NCBI GenBank assembly: GCA_025924275.1
Contig: JAICEH010000149.1
Location: forward strand, 1-5,491
Direction: 5' to 3'
DNA from: Gemmatimonadales bacterium
GTDB lineage: Bacteria; Gemmatimonadota; Gemmatimonadetes; Gemmatimonadales; GWC2-71-9
DNA length: 5,491 nt
The notes beneath the pieces were generated by a model. The model was not told the DNA's origin and made no database searches. It saw nothing but the letters and a program-made list of their open reading frames with translations. This document shows positions 1 through 5,491 of this stretch, piece after piece (positions within the stretch are counted from its first letter, which is position 1; every line of letters starts with the position of its first letter). A program made the translations under genes and the position numbers.

Positions 1-1474
1 CCAGCTCCTCGGCGATGACCTGGCGGAGCCGCTCCGGCGTGAGCCGGATCCCACCCTCCAGCGTGACCCCGTGGCGGACCCACTGCCAGACCTGGGTCCG
101 GGAGATCTCGGCCGTGGCGGCGTCCTCCATCAGGTGGTAGATCGGCACGCAGCCCTGGCCGCGAAGCCAGGCCTCGAGGTACTGCACCCCGACCCGCACG
201 TTGTGCCGGAGCCCGGCCTCGGTCCGCGTCCCCTCGGGCACGCGGAGCAGGTCGTCCGGTCCCACCCGCAGGTCCGCCTGCATCACGTCCAGCTGATTGG
301 GGCCGCGCATCCGCTCCAGGAAGGCCGTGCGGGCGAGGTCCACCAGCCCGGGGTGGGCCACCCAGGTGCCGTCGTGGCCGTCGGCGACCTCGCGGCGCTT
401 GTCGGCGCGCACCGCCTCGAGCGCGCGCTCGTTGGCCGCCGGGTCGTCCCTGATGGGGATCTGGGCCGCCATGCCGCCCATCGCGAACGCGCCGCGCCGG
501 TGGCAGGTCTGCACCACGAGCCGGGTATAGGCCCGCATGCAGGGCTGGGTCATCGTCACCTGCCCGCGGTCCGGGAGGATGGCGGCCGGGTCGGGCGCGT
601 GGCACTTGATGAAGCTGAAGATGTAGTCCCAGCGGCCGCAGTTGAGGCCGACGGCGTGGTCCCGGAGCTCCCACAGGATCTCGTGCATCTCGAACGCCGC
701 GGGCAGCGTCTCGATCAGCACGGTGGCCTTGACGGTGCCGACCGGGAGCCCGAGCGCATCCTGGGCGAAGCGGAAGGCCTGGTCCCAGATCCGGGCCTCG
801 CGATGGCTCTCGAGCTTGGGGAGGTAGAAGTACGGCCCCGCCCCCCGCTCCACCAGCGCGCGGGCGTTGTGGAAGAAGAAGAGCCCGAAGTCGAGCAGCG
901 CGCCGGGCACCGGGCGGGCGTCCACCATCAGGTGCCGCTCCGGGAGGTGCAGCCCGCGCGGCCGGACCAGCAGCAGCGCCGGCTGCTCCGCCAGCCGGTA
1001 GGCCTTGCCGCTCTGCGGGTCGTCCCAGGCGATGGTGCCGCGAACGGCGTCCAGGAGGTTCACCTGCCCCTGGATCAGGTTCTCCCACGTGGGCGAGGTG
1101 GAATCCTCGAAGTCGGCCATGAAGCAGTCCGCGCCGGAATTCAGCGCGTTGATGATCATCTTCCGGTCGACCGGTCCGGTGATCTCGACCACCCGGCGCT
1201 GGAGCGGAGCGGGGACCGGCGCCACCTGCCAGGCGCTCTCCCGGATCTCCCGGGTCTCGGGGAGGAACCCGAGCCGCTCCCCCCGGGCCCAGCGATCGCG
1301 CCGGCGCCGCCGCTCGGCGAGCGCGTCGTCGATCCGGGGACGGAAGGCCCGGGTGAGCGCGGCGACGAAATCCACTGCCTCGGGAGTCAGGATCTCGTGA
1401 CAGCGCGGGAGGTTGGGTCCGCAGACCTCCTCGTCCGAGAGGGGCGAACGATGGAGATGCAGTGTGGTGGCCAC
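1..1474 (-). CDS. aceB: Malate synthase A (glyoxylate shunt), C-terminus cut by window edge
   Basis: Condenses glyoxylate with acetyl-CoA to malate and CoA, the second step of the glyoxylate bypass used for growth on acetate or fatty acids; cytoplasmic. I translated the minus strand directly: about 491 codons are open and the frame leaves the window, so some 40 residues are missing relative to the ~533-residue E. coli enzyme. The family signature is intact at residues 271-286 (RDHAVGLNCGRWDYIF). The block MEDAATAEISR near residues 449-459 carries the likely catalytic base Asp451, equivalent to E. coli Asp447. The conserved stretch around ITGPVDRKMIINALNSGA is also present. The start is GTG at 1474, chosen because a GGAGG ribosome site (minus strand, 1483-1487) lies 8 nt upstream and the N-terminus aligns with the family. 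It is transcribed divergently from a RamB-like regulator, which suggests acetate- or acyl-CoA-responsive control. Isocitrate lyase may follow downstream outside the window. The identification is firm. Confidence 0.96.
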   Translation of the reverse strand, partial: MATTLHLHRSPLSDEEVCGPNLPRCHEILTPEAVDFVAALTRAFRPRIDDALAERRRRRDRWARGERLGFLPETREIRESAWQVAPVPAPLQRRVVEITGPVDRKMIINALNSGADCFMADFEDSTSPTWENLIQGQVNLLDAVRGTIAWDDPQSGKAYRLAEQPALLLVRPRGLHLPERHLMVDARPVPGALLDFGLFFFHNARALVERGAGPYFYLPKLESHREARIWDQAFRFAQDALGLPVGTVKATVLIETLPAAFEMHEILWELRDHAVGLNCGRWDYIFSFIKCHAPDPAAILPDRGQVTMTQPCMRAYTRLVVQTCHRRGAFAMGGMAAQIPIRDDPAANERALEAVRADKRREVADGHDGTWVAHPGLVDLARTAFLERMRGPNQLDVMQADLRVGPDDLLRVPEGTRTEAGLRHNVRVGVQYLEAWLRGQGCVPIYHLMEDAATAEISRTQVWQWVRHGVTLEGGIRLTPERLRQVIAEEL

Positions 1475-1568
1475 GGGGCGGTCCTCCGGTCGGCTCAGGT
1501 GCCCAAGAAGGCAAGGGACGTGCTGGACGAACCGTAAACCTGACCGTGATGGAGTTCAATAACGGTAT

Positions 1569-1598
1569 GTGTAACAACGAGTTATAGTGTAACAGCGA
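1569..1598. repeat. Pair of direct repeats GTGTAACARCGA, candidate operator
   Basis: Two 12-bp copies, GTGTAACAACGA at 1569-1580 and GTGTAACAGCGA at 1587-1598, differ at one position and start 18 bp apart. They lie in the AT-rich gap between the malate synthase gene and the divergent regulator. They cover the best -10-like hexamer for the malate synthase gene and end one base before the -35 of the regulator. The position suits a binding site that could act on both promoters. The sequence does not match the TTTGCAAA-like site I recall for actinobacterial RamB, so the link to this regulator is inference. Confidence 0.5.
1581..1586 (-). promoter_or_regulatory. Possible -10 box for malate synthase gene
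   Basis: Read on the minus strand this is TATAAC, five of six matches to TATAAT, about 107 bases upstream of the GTG start at 1474. No good -35 hexamer lies 16-18 bp further upstream (the candidates resemble TATCAT or ATCATG), so such a promoter would be weak or activator-dependent. It sits between the two direct repeat copies, so a bound protein would block it or position polymerase. Tentative. Confidence 0.25.
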
Positions 1599-1636
1599 AT
1601 TGACATGATACCGGTTAATCAGTAATGTCTGTCAAT
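1599..1636. repeat. 7-bp inverted repeat bracketing the regulator promoter
   Basis: ATTGACA at 1599-1605 and TGTCAAT at 1630-1636 are perfect reverse complements separated by 24 nt, with half-site centres 31 bp apart, about three helical turns. The left arm contains the TTGACA -35 box and the right arm falls on the predicted transcription start. This would suit an autoregulatory operator, or could be a chance echo of the -35 sequence. A smaller palindrome ACCGGT (1610-1615) lies between the arms. Confidence 0.4.
1600..1628 (+). promoter_or_regulatory. Sigma70-type promoter of the RamB-like regulator gene
   Basis: A perfect TTGACA -35 box (1600-1605) is followed after 17 bp by TAATGT (1623-1628), which keeps the T, A and final T of the -10 consensus. 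Transcription would start near 1635, leaving a leader of about 24 nt before the ATG at 1659, with GGAGGA at 1645-1650. It sits in a 100-bp stretch (1541-1640) that I hand-counted at 40% GC, in sharp contrast to the surrounding genes. Confidence 0.6.
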
Positions 1637-1658
1637 ACCGTCGCGGAGGACCCACAGT

Positions 1659-3104
1659 ATGTCGCAGCGCACCCTCGGCTCCCGCATTCGCCGGCACCGG
1701 CTGGAACGGGGCCTCACCCAGGCCGGGCTGGCCGAGCGAGTGGGGGTCTCGGCCAGCTACCTCAACCTGATCGAGCACGGACGACGCCGGGTGACGGGCG
1801 AGCTGCTGGTCCGGCTCGCGACCGCACTCGACCTGGATCTCCGCGCCCTCGGGGCCGACGGGGATGCCGAACTGGTGCCCGACCTGGTGGAGGCATTCGG
1901 CGACCCGCTCTTCGGCGACCGCCCGCTCCCGCGGCCCGAGCTCGAGGCACTGGTCGGGGAGGCCCCGGACGTCGCCCGGGCGGTGCTCCGGCTCTACCGG
2001 GCCTACGACGCGGCGCGCCAGTCGGTGGAGACGCTCTCCGCGCGGGAGCTGGACCGGACCGAGGCGGCGACCGTCGACCGGGTCCGGCTCTCGTCCGAGC
2101 AGGTGTCCGACTTCATCCAGCGGCAGATGAACTGGTTCCCCGTGGTGGAGGAGGCGGCGGAGCGGTTGTGGCGGGATGCGCGGCTGGATCGCGAGGGGCT
2201 CTACGGCGGGCTCGCGACGGCGCTGGACCGCGAGTTCGGGGTGCGGGTGCGCATCGCCACGGTCGAGGAACTCGGCGGCATCCTCCGGCGGTTCGACCCG
2301 GCACGCCGGGAGCTGGTGCTCTCGGAGACGCTCCGGCGCGGGTCGCGCAACTTCCAGTGCGCCACCCAGCTCGGCCTGCTCCGCGAGCGGGCCGCGCTCG
2401 AGGCCCTCACCGACGACCCGATGCTCGACACCGACGAGGCCCGCGCCCTGGGTCGGCTCGCGCTGGCCTCCTACTTCGCGGCCGCCGTCCTGATGCCGTA
2501 CGCCGACTTCCACCGCGGCGCGGAGGAGACCCGCTACGACGTCGAGCTGCTGGGCCACCGCTTCCGGGTGGGGTGGGAGCAGGTCTGCCACCGGCTCACG
2601 ACCCTGCGGCGCCCCGGGGCCACCGGGGTCGCCTTCCACTTCGTCCGGGTGGACGTGGCGGGCAACATCTCCAAGAAGTTCAGCGCCACCGCGGTCCGGT
2701 TCCCCCGGTTCAGCGGCCTCTGCCCGCTGTGGAACGTGCACGGCGCGTTTCTCCAGCCCGGGCGCGTCCGGGTCCAGCTGTCCCGGCTCCCGGACGGCAG
2801 CGCGCTCTTCTCGGTGGCGCGCACGGTGCAGCGCCACGCGGGCGGATGGCGGGCGCCGGCGGTGCTGCAGGCGGTGGGCATCGGATGCGACGTGGCGGAG
2901 GCGCCGCGCCTGGTCTACGCGGAGGGGATGGACCTGGCGAACCTGTCGGCCGCCGTGCCGATCGGGATCTCGTGCCGGGTCTGCGAACGGCTCGAGTGCG
3001 GGGCGCGCGCCTTCCCATCACTCCACCACCCGCTGCAGCTCGACGAGAACGTGCGGGGGATCTCGTTCTTCACGCCCGCGGCGCGCCCTCCCGGCGCCGC
3101 CTGA
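1659..3104 (+). CDS. RamB/PrpR/ScfR-type XRE-family transcriptional regulator
   Basis: Cytoplasmic DNA-binding regulator of 481 residues, close to the family's usual 470-500. Residues about 7-61 form an XRE helix-turn-helix (GLTQAGLAERVGVSASYLNL). The middle (~150-290) resembles the ImmA/IrrE fold but has no HExxH zinc motif: the equivalent stretch near residue 232 reads FQCATQLGLL, as in other members, so no protease activity is expected. The C-terminal part (~300-465) is the DUF2083-type short-chain acyl regulator domain, ending with Cys410, Cys439, Cys442 and Cys447 (CRVCERLEC), then ARAFPSL. Known relatives are RamB (acetate and glyoxylate genes in Corynebacterium and Mycobacterium) and PrpR (propionate), thought to sense acyl-CoA. 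The ATG has GGAGGA 8 nt upstream. Divergence from malate synthase makes that gene the obvious target; activation versus repression cannot be told. The symbol is left blank because RamB and PrpR cannot be separated here. Confidence 0.9.
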   Translation: MSQRTLGSRIRRHRLERGLTQAGLAERVGVSASYLNLIEHGRRRVTGELLVRLATALDLDLRALGADGDAELVPDLVEAFGDPLFGDRPLPRPELEALVGEAPDVARAVLRLYRAYDAARQSVETLSARELDRTEAATVDRVRLSSEQVSDFIQRQMNWFPVVEEAAERLWRDARLDREGLYGGLATALDREFGVRVRIATVEELGGILRRFDPARRELVLSETLRRGSRNFQCATQLGLLRERAALEALTDDPMLDTDEARALGRLALASYFAAAVLMPYADFHRGAEETRYDVELLGHRFRVGWEQVCHRLTTLRRPGATGVAFHFVRVDVAGNISKKFSATAVRFPRFSGLCPLWNVHGAFLQPGRVRVQLSRLPDGSALFSVARTVQRHAGGWRAPAVLQAVGIGCDVAEAPRLVYAEGMDLANLSAAVPIGISCRVCERLECGARAFPSLHHPLQLDENVRGISFFTPAARPPGAA

Positions 3105-3116
3105 GGCGACCCCGGC

Positions 3117-3509
3117 TCAGGGCCGGAGCTCGGCCTGCATCCGGAAGTCGGCGCCGAGCACCACCGTGACGTCCACCCGGCGGAGGGTGTCCGGCTCCGA
3201 CCGGACGACGCCCTGCCCCAGCGCCCCGCGCACCTGCTCGGCGGCGCCGGTCTCCCCGCGGCGGAGGAGGACCTGGGTGGAGTCGGTCCCGGGCCAGTTG
3301 CCGAAGCCGACCACATCGAGGCCCCGGCGGCGCAGTTCCCGGGTGACGCGCCGGGCCAGCCCGTCGCGCCCGCTGGCATTGAGCACTTCCACCACCACGC
3401 GGCGATCGCCGGAGGGAACGGCGTAGGCGGGGCCCCGGACCCGCTCCGCGCGGGGCCAGGCGGCGACGGCGACGGCCACGAGGATGAGCGTGGTCGCGAC
3501 CGCCGTCAG
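3117..3509 (-). CDS. LytR_C-domain membrane-anchored protein, start uncertain
   Basis: Small envelope protein of about 130 residues. From the chosen start, residues ~2-18 (LTAVATTLILVAVAVAAW) are one hydrophobic membrane anchor. A LytR_C domain then runs from about residue 37 (VVVEVLNASGRDGLA) to VDVTVVLGADF near the end. LytR_C is the C-terminal domain of LytR-CpsA-Psr proteins; here it stands alone without the catalytic LCP domain, as in many small proteins encoded near yqeK or rsfS. Its role is unknown, presumably at the cell surface. The start is unresolved: between the ATG at 3728, deep inside yqeK, and a GTG at 3479, in the middle of the membrane segment, the frame has no ATG, GTG or TTG. 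I chose CTG at 3507-3509 because it overlaps the yqeK stop as CTGA; CTG codons at 3531-3533 and 3561-3563 would keep the Arg-rich flank (ERPRR). It is the last gene of the operon. Confidence 0.65.
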   Translation of the reverse strand: MTAVATTLILVAVAVAAWPRAERVRGPAYAVPSGDRRVVVEVLNASGRDGLARRVTRELRRRGLDVVGFGNWPGTDSTQVLLRRGETGAAEQVRGALGQGVVRSEPDTLRRVDVTVVLGADFRMQAELRP

Positions 3510-4081
3510 CGCGAGGCGGCGAGGGCGTTCCAGAAGCGCAGCGTCGGTTCGGGGATCGGCCAGCCTTTGCGGACACCGTAGCTCACCCGGGCCCGCGCCA
3601 CCTCGCGGAGCACGCCGCGCAGGTCGCCGGGGAGCCGCTCGGCGAGTTCGGCGCGGTGCGGCCCGTCGAAGGGCCGGCCGGGCTCGAGGAAGTCGGCGCA
3701 GTAGAGGATCCGGCCGACCATGTCCCACTCGGCGAGGCCCACGGAGTGGTAGCGCACGGCGTCAAGGACGCCGCGGTCGGTCTCTCCCTCGGCCTTGGCG
3801 CGGGCGGCCGCCGCCGGTCCGTGCACCAGATCGATCGGGCCCTCGGCGCTCGGGGCCCACTCGCGCAGGGTGGCCTCCGGCGCATCGCGCAGGGCGTCGT
3901 GCAGCCAGACCGCGCGCAGCCATCGGTTCCGCTCGGAATCGGGTACCCCGATGGCCTCGGCCCAGCCCGCCACCAGGGTCGCGACCCGCTCCACGTGCGC
4001 CATCCGGTCGGGGGTCATCTCCGCCCACGCCGGGGGGGTTGGCCGGAGGAGGGGCGACGTGGACGACCCCCGACCGGGCAT
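3506..4081 (-). CDS. yqeK: YqeK-like HD-domain hydrolase (predicted symmetrical Ap4A hydrolase)
   Basis: Predicted bis(5'-nucleosyl)-tetraphosphatase that splits Ap4A into two ADP, a cytoplasmic HD-superfamily metal enzyme. The metal-binding pattern is complete: His29 (MAHVERV), His61-Asp62 (WLHDALRD), His87 (LVHGPAAA), His112 (VRYHSVG) and Asp130 (YCADFLEPGR). Its 191 residues are close to B. subtilis YqeK (about 186). Two starts compete. ATG at 4081 lies 6 nt after the panD stop with GAGGG (minus strand, 4092-4096) 10 nt upstream, but gives a Pro-rich unconserved leader. ATG at 4018 (MTPDRMAHV) fits the family better, but its GGAG directly abuts the start codon. I favour 4081 on ribosome-site spacing. 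It follows panD in the same operon and overlaps the lytR_C gene. YqeK is usually found beside nadD and rsfS, neither of which is seen here. Confidence 0.88.
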   Translation of the reverse strand: MPGRGSSTSPLLRPTPPAWAEMTPDRMAHVERVATLVAGWAEAIGVPDSERNRWLRAVWLHDALRDAPEATLREWAPSAEGPIDLVHGPAAAARAKAEGETDRGVLDAVRYHSVGLAEWDMVGRILYCADFLEPGRPFDGPHRAELAERLPGDLRGVLREVARARVSYGVRKGWPIPEPTLRFWNALAASR

Positions 4082-4087
4082 CGCGGC

Positions 4088-4459
4088 TCAGCCCTCGGCG
4101 CGGAGCGCCGGACGGACCGGCCGGTTGCGCGCGTCCACGTGCACCACGAGCGGCACGTGGCGCCGCGCCTCCGCCTCGTCGTACTCGGCGTAGGTGATCA
4201 CGATGACCAGGTCGCCGGGCAGCCCGAGGCGGGCGGCCGCCCCGTTGAGCTGCAGGGTGCCGGAGCCGCGGGGCCCCGGGATCACGTAGGTGGAGAACCG
4301 GTGGCCGTTGTTGACGTTGACGACCTGGACCTCCTCGTGCGGCACCAGGTCCGCCGCATCCATGAGGTCCTCGTCGAGGGTGAGCGACCCCTCGTAGTGC
4401 AGGTCCGCCGAGGTGATGGTGGCCCGGTGGACCTTCGACTTCATCAGGCGGCGCAGCAT
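4088..4459 (-). CDS. panD: Aspartate 1-decarboxylase proenzyme
   Basis: Decarboxylates L-aspartate to beta-alanine, which PanC joins to pantoate. It is made as an inactive chain that cuts itself at Gly24-Ser25, Ser25 becoming the catalytic pyruvoyl group. Counting from the ATG at 4459, the sequence carries Lys9, His11, Tyr22, the YEGS cleavage site with Gly24-Ser25, and HRFSTY with Arg54, Thr57 and Tyr58, all in exact E. coli numbering. Its 123 residues match the E. coli length (126). That agreement and an AGGGGA ribosome site 9 nt upstream select this ATG over the in-frame TTG at 4468. The start lies 1 nt beyond the panC stop, so translation is probably coupled. The C-terminal tail after the core (DARNRPVRPALRAEG) is unremarkable. 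Whether an activating maturase such as PanZ/PanM is needed cannot be seen. Confidence 0.97.
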   Translation of the reverse strand: MLRRLMKSKVHRATITSADLHYEGSLTLDEDLMDAADLVPHEEVQVVNVNNGHRFSTYVIPGPRGSGTLQLNGAAARLGLPGDLVIVITYAEYDEAEARRHVPLVVHVDARNRPVRPALRAEG

Positions 4460-4460
4460 G

Positions 4461-5315
4461 TCAGCCAATCCCCTGTCCGAGGATCACGTTGTCGATCAGC
4501 CGGGTGGGTCCCACCCGCGCGGCGAGCACCGCCACGGCGTCATCCCGCGCCGGCGCGACCGGCTCGAGGGTGCCGGGATCCACGACCGCAATATACTCGG
4601 CGGCCACTTCCGGGCGCACATCCAGCACGGCGCGGGCGGCGGCCACGAGCGCGGCCGGGTCGGTCTCCCCGGCCCGGTACCGCGCCACCAGCGCGCGGAG
4701 CGCGGCCGGGATGGAGCCCGCCGCGGCGCGGTCGGTGGCATCGAGGTAGGCATTCCGGCTGCTCATCGCGAGGCCGTCGGGCTCGCGCACGGTGGGGACG
4801 ACCACGACCTCCAGGGAGAAGTCGAGGTCGCGCACCATCTGGCGGACCAGCGCGGCCTGCTGCCAGTCCTTCTGGCCGAAGCAGGCCACGTCGGGCTGGA
4901 CGATGTGGAAGAGCTTGGCGACGACCGTGAGCACCCCGGCGAAATGGCCCGGCCGGGCCGCGCCCTCCCACCGGTCGGCGGCCGGCCCCGGCACGACCCG
5001 GGTCGCGGCGCCCGGCGGGTACATCTCGCCGACGTCGGGCAGGAAGAGGGCATCCACCCCGCGCCCCGACGCGAGGAGCCGGTCCCGCTCGAGCGGGCGG
5101 GGGTAGCGCACGAGGTCCTCGCCCGCCCCGAACTGCAGGGGGTTCACGAAGATGCTCGCCACGGTCACGTCGGCCCGGCGTCGCGCCTCGTCCACCAGGT
5201 GGAGGTGGCCCTCGTGCAGCGCGCCCATCGTGGGCACGAAGCCGACCTGCCGGCCCTCGGCCCGCCGGGCCCGGAGCCAGGCGCGGAGCGCGTGCCCCGT
5301 GGTGACCTCGCGCAT
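4461..5315 (-). CDS. panC: Pantothenate synthetase (pantoate-beta-alanine ligase)
   Basis: ATP-dependent condensation of pantoate with beta-alanine through a pantoyl-adenylate, the last step of pantothenate synthesis; cytoplasmic, normally a dimer. Its 284 residues are typical (E. coli 283). Motifs in order are: PTMGALHEGH (28-37) with the HxGH nucleotide-binding element, FVNPLQF (56-62), YPRPLERD (71-78), RPGHFAGV (121-128), FGQKDWQQ (146-153) and the KMSKS-like MSSRN (184-188). The C-terminal domain ends in VGPTRLIDN. The start is ATG at 5315, which overlaps the panB stop as TGATG; a GGAG lies 14 nt upstream, distant for a ribosome site, so coupling to panB probably matters. PanD, supplier of the beta-alanine, follows 1 nt after its stop. 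Nothing is missing or odd in the active-site motifs. Confidence 0.98.
   Translation of the reverse strand: MREVTTGHALRAWLRARRAEGRQVGFVPTMGALHEGHLHLVDEARRRADVTVASIFVNPLQFGAGEDLVRYPRPLERDRLLASGRGVDALFLPDVGEMYPPGAATRVVPGPAADRWEGAARPGHFAGVLTVVAKLFHIVQPDVACFGQKDWQQAALVRQMVRDLDFSLEVVVVPTVREPDGLAMSSRNAYLDATDRAAAGSIPAALRALVARYRAGETDPAALVAAARAVLDVRPEVAAEYIAVVDPGTLEPVAPARDDAVAVLAARVGPTRLIDNVILGQGIG
4469..4474 (-). promoter_or_regulatory. Ribosome binding site that decides the panD start
   Basis: On the minus strand this reads AGGGGA, inside the last codons of panC and 9 nt before the ATG at 4459. The upstream in-frame TTG (4466-4468) directly abuts it, too close to be used. This supports the shorter PanD with standard numbering. 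Confidence 0.6.
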
Positions 5316-5491
5316 CAGTCGAAGCTCTGCTCCGGTCCGGGATACCGGCCCTCCCGGACGTCGGTGGCGTACCGGCCGACGGCGTCGCGGACGGCGTCGC
5401 CCAGCTCGGCATAGCGCTTGAGGAACTTCGGCTTGAACCCGGTGTTGAGCCCCAGCATGTCGGGCAGGACCAGCACCTGGCCGTCGCAGCC
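5315..5491 (-). CDS. panB: 3-methyl-2-oxobutanoate hydroxymethyltransferase, C-terminal part
   Basis: Only the last 58 codons and the stop are in the window. PanB transfers a one-carbon unit from methylene-tetrahydrofolate to 2-oxoisovalerate to make ketopantoate, the committed step of the pathway. Direct translation gives the characteristic tail: CDGQVLVLPDMLGLN, then FKPKFLKRYAELG, a helix (DAVRDAVGRYATDVREG) and the ending RYPGPEQSFD. E. coli PanB has 264 residues, so about 200 lie beyond the right edge. The stop codon TGA (5315-5317) shares one base with the panC start. Order panB-panC-panD is the usual pantothenate operon; its promoter should lie upstream, outside the window. Confidence 0.95.
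   Translation of the reverse strand, partial: GCDGQVLVLPDMLGLNTGFKPKFLKRYAELGDAVRDAVGRYATDVREGRYPGPEQSFD

Noticed and set aside
71..1537. Long open frame on the plus strand opposite malate synthase (488 codons)
   Set aside because: Antisense shadow of a well-conserved gene at high GC. Its product is low-complexity (rich in His, Arg, Gly and Pro), has no recognisable domain, and the minus strand carries the complete malate synthase signatures.
1535..1640. AT-rich island considered as a horizontally acquired insert or attachment site
   Set aside because: It is only about 100 bp, contains a coherent promoter and repeats, and is flanked by genes of normal composition. No integrase, tRNA or target-site duplication is seen; an ordinary promoter region explains it.
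1632..2837. Minus-strand frame of 401 codons opposite the regulator
   Set aside because: Antisense shadow caused by G/C third-position bias; no ribosome site noticed, no domain recognised, composition typical of a non-coding strand.
3098..3126. Candidate bidirectional intrinsic terminator
   Set aside because: Stems of 4-5 bp with no T run on either strand; in such GC-rich DNA hairpins of this size are common by chance, so it is not listed as a terminator.
1625..3169. Second plus-strand frame overlapping the regulator (514 codons)
   Set aside because: Out-of-frame reading of the regulator gene, giving an Arg/Pro/Gly/Ala-rich product without a domain. The overlapping frame at 1659 has a ribosome site and recognised domains.
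3656..4930. Plus-strand frame of 424 codons across yqeK, panD and panC
   Set aside because: It spans three recognised minus-strand genes and their junctions. Its product is Arg/Gly/Pro/His-rich without a domain, so it is a shadow frame.
4413..5414. Plus-strand frame of 333 codons opposite panC
   Set aside because: Antisense to panC, whose catalytic motifs are all present. The His/Gly/Arg-rich product has no recognised domain.

Overview
This is a GC-rich bacterial chromosomal segment: the genes run at roughly 70% GC or more by eye, with strong G/C third-position bias. It carries ordinary metabolic and regulatory genes. I saw no mobile element, tRNA, rRNA, CRISPR array or defence system. The phylum cannot be fixed from the sequence. 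A GC-rich Gram-negative lineage such as Gemmatimonadota or Myxococcota would fit, but that is a guess. A near-consensus TTGACA -35 box and GGAGG-type ribosome binding sites indicate ordinary sigma70-type expression.

Left part (1-3104): a divergent pair. On the minus strand, malate synthase A (aceB, glyoxylate shunt) starts with GTG at 1474 and leaves the window at position 1. On the plus strand (1659-3104) lies a RamB/PrpR/ScfR-type regulator: an XRE helix-turn-helix, a degenerate ImmA/IrrE-like core and a Cys-rich C-terminal DUF2083-type domain. Relatives in actinobacteria control acetate, glyoxylate and propionate genes, so this regulator probably controls the malate synthase gene beside it. 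The 184-bp gap between them (1475-1658) includes an island of about 40% GC. It holds a good promoter for the regulator, a pair of direct repeats and a 7-bp inverted repeat that brackets the promoter.

Right part (3117-5491): a compact minus-strand operon, read right to left: panB (3' end only), panC, panD, a YqeK-like HD hydrolase, and a small membrane-anchored LytR_C-domain protein. The joins are tight: a TGATG overlap (panB/panC), 1 nt (panC/panD), 6 nt (panD/yqeK), and an overlap (yqeK/lytR_C). PanB, PanC and PanD together turn 2-oxoisovalerate and aspartate into pantothenate, the precursor of CoA. YqeK is expected to break down Ap4A, and the LytR_C protein is an envelope protein of unknown job. 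The operon converges on the regulator with only 12 nt between stop codons.

The points most worth a second look are the architecture of the aceB/regulator control region, the likely Fe-S or ligand-sensing cysteine set of the regulator, and the lytR_C gene, which has no conventional start codon ahead of its membrane segment. I found no convincing sign of a wholly new system. All stretches longer than 300 bases are occupied by the genes listed.
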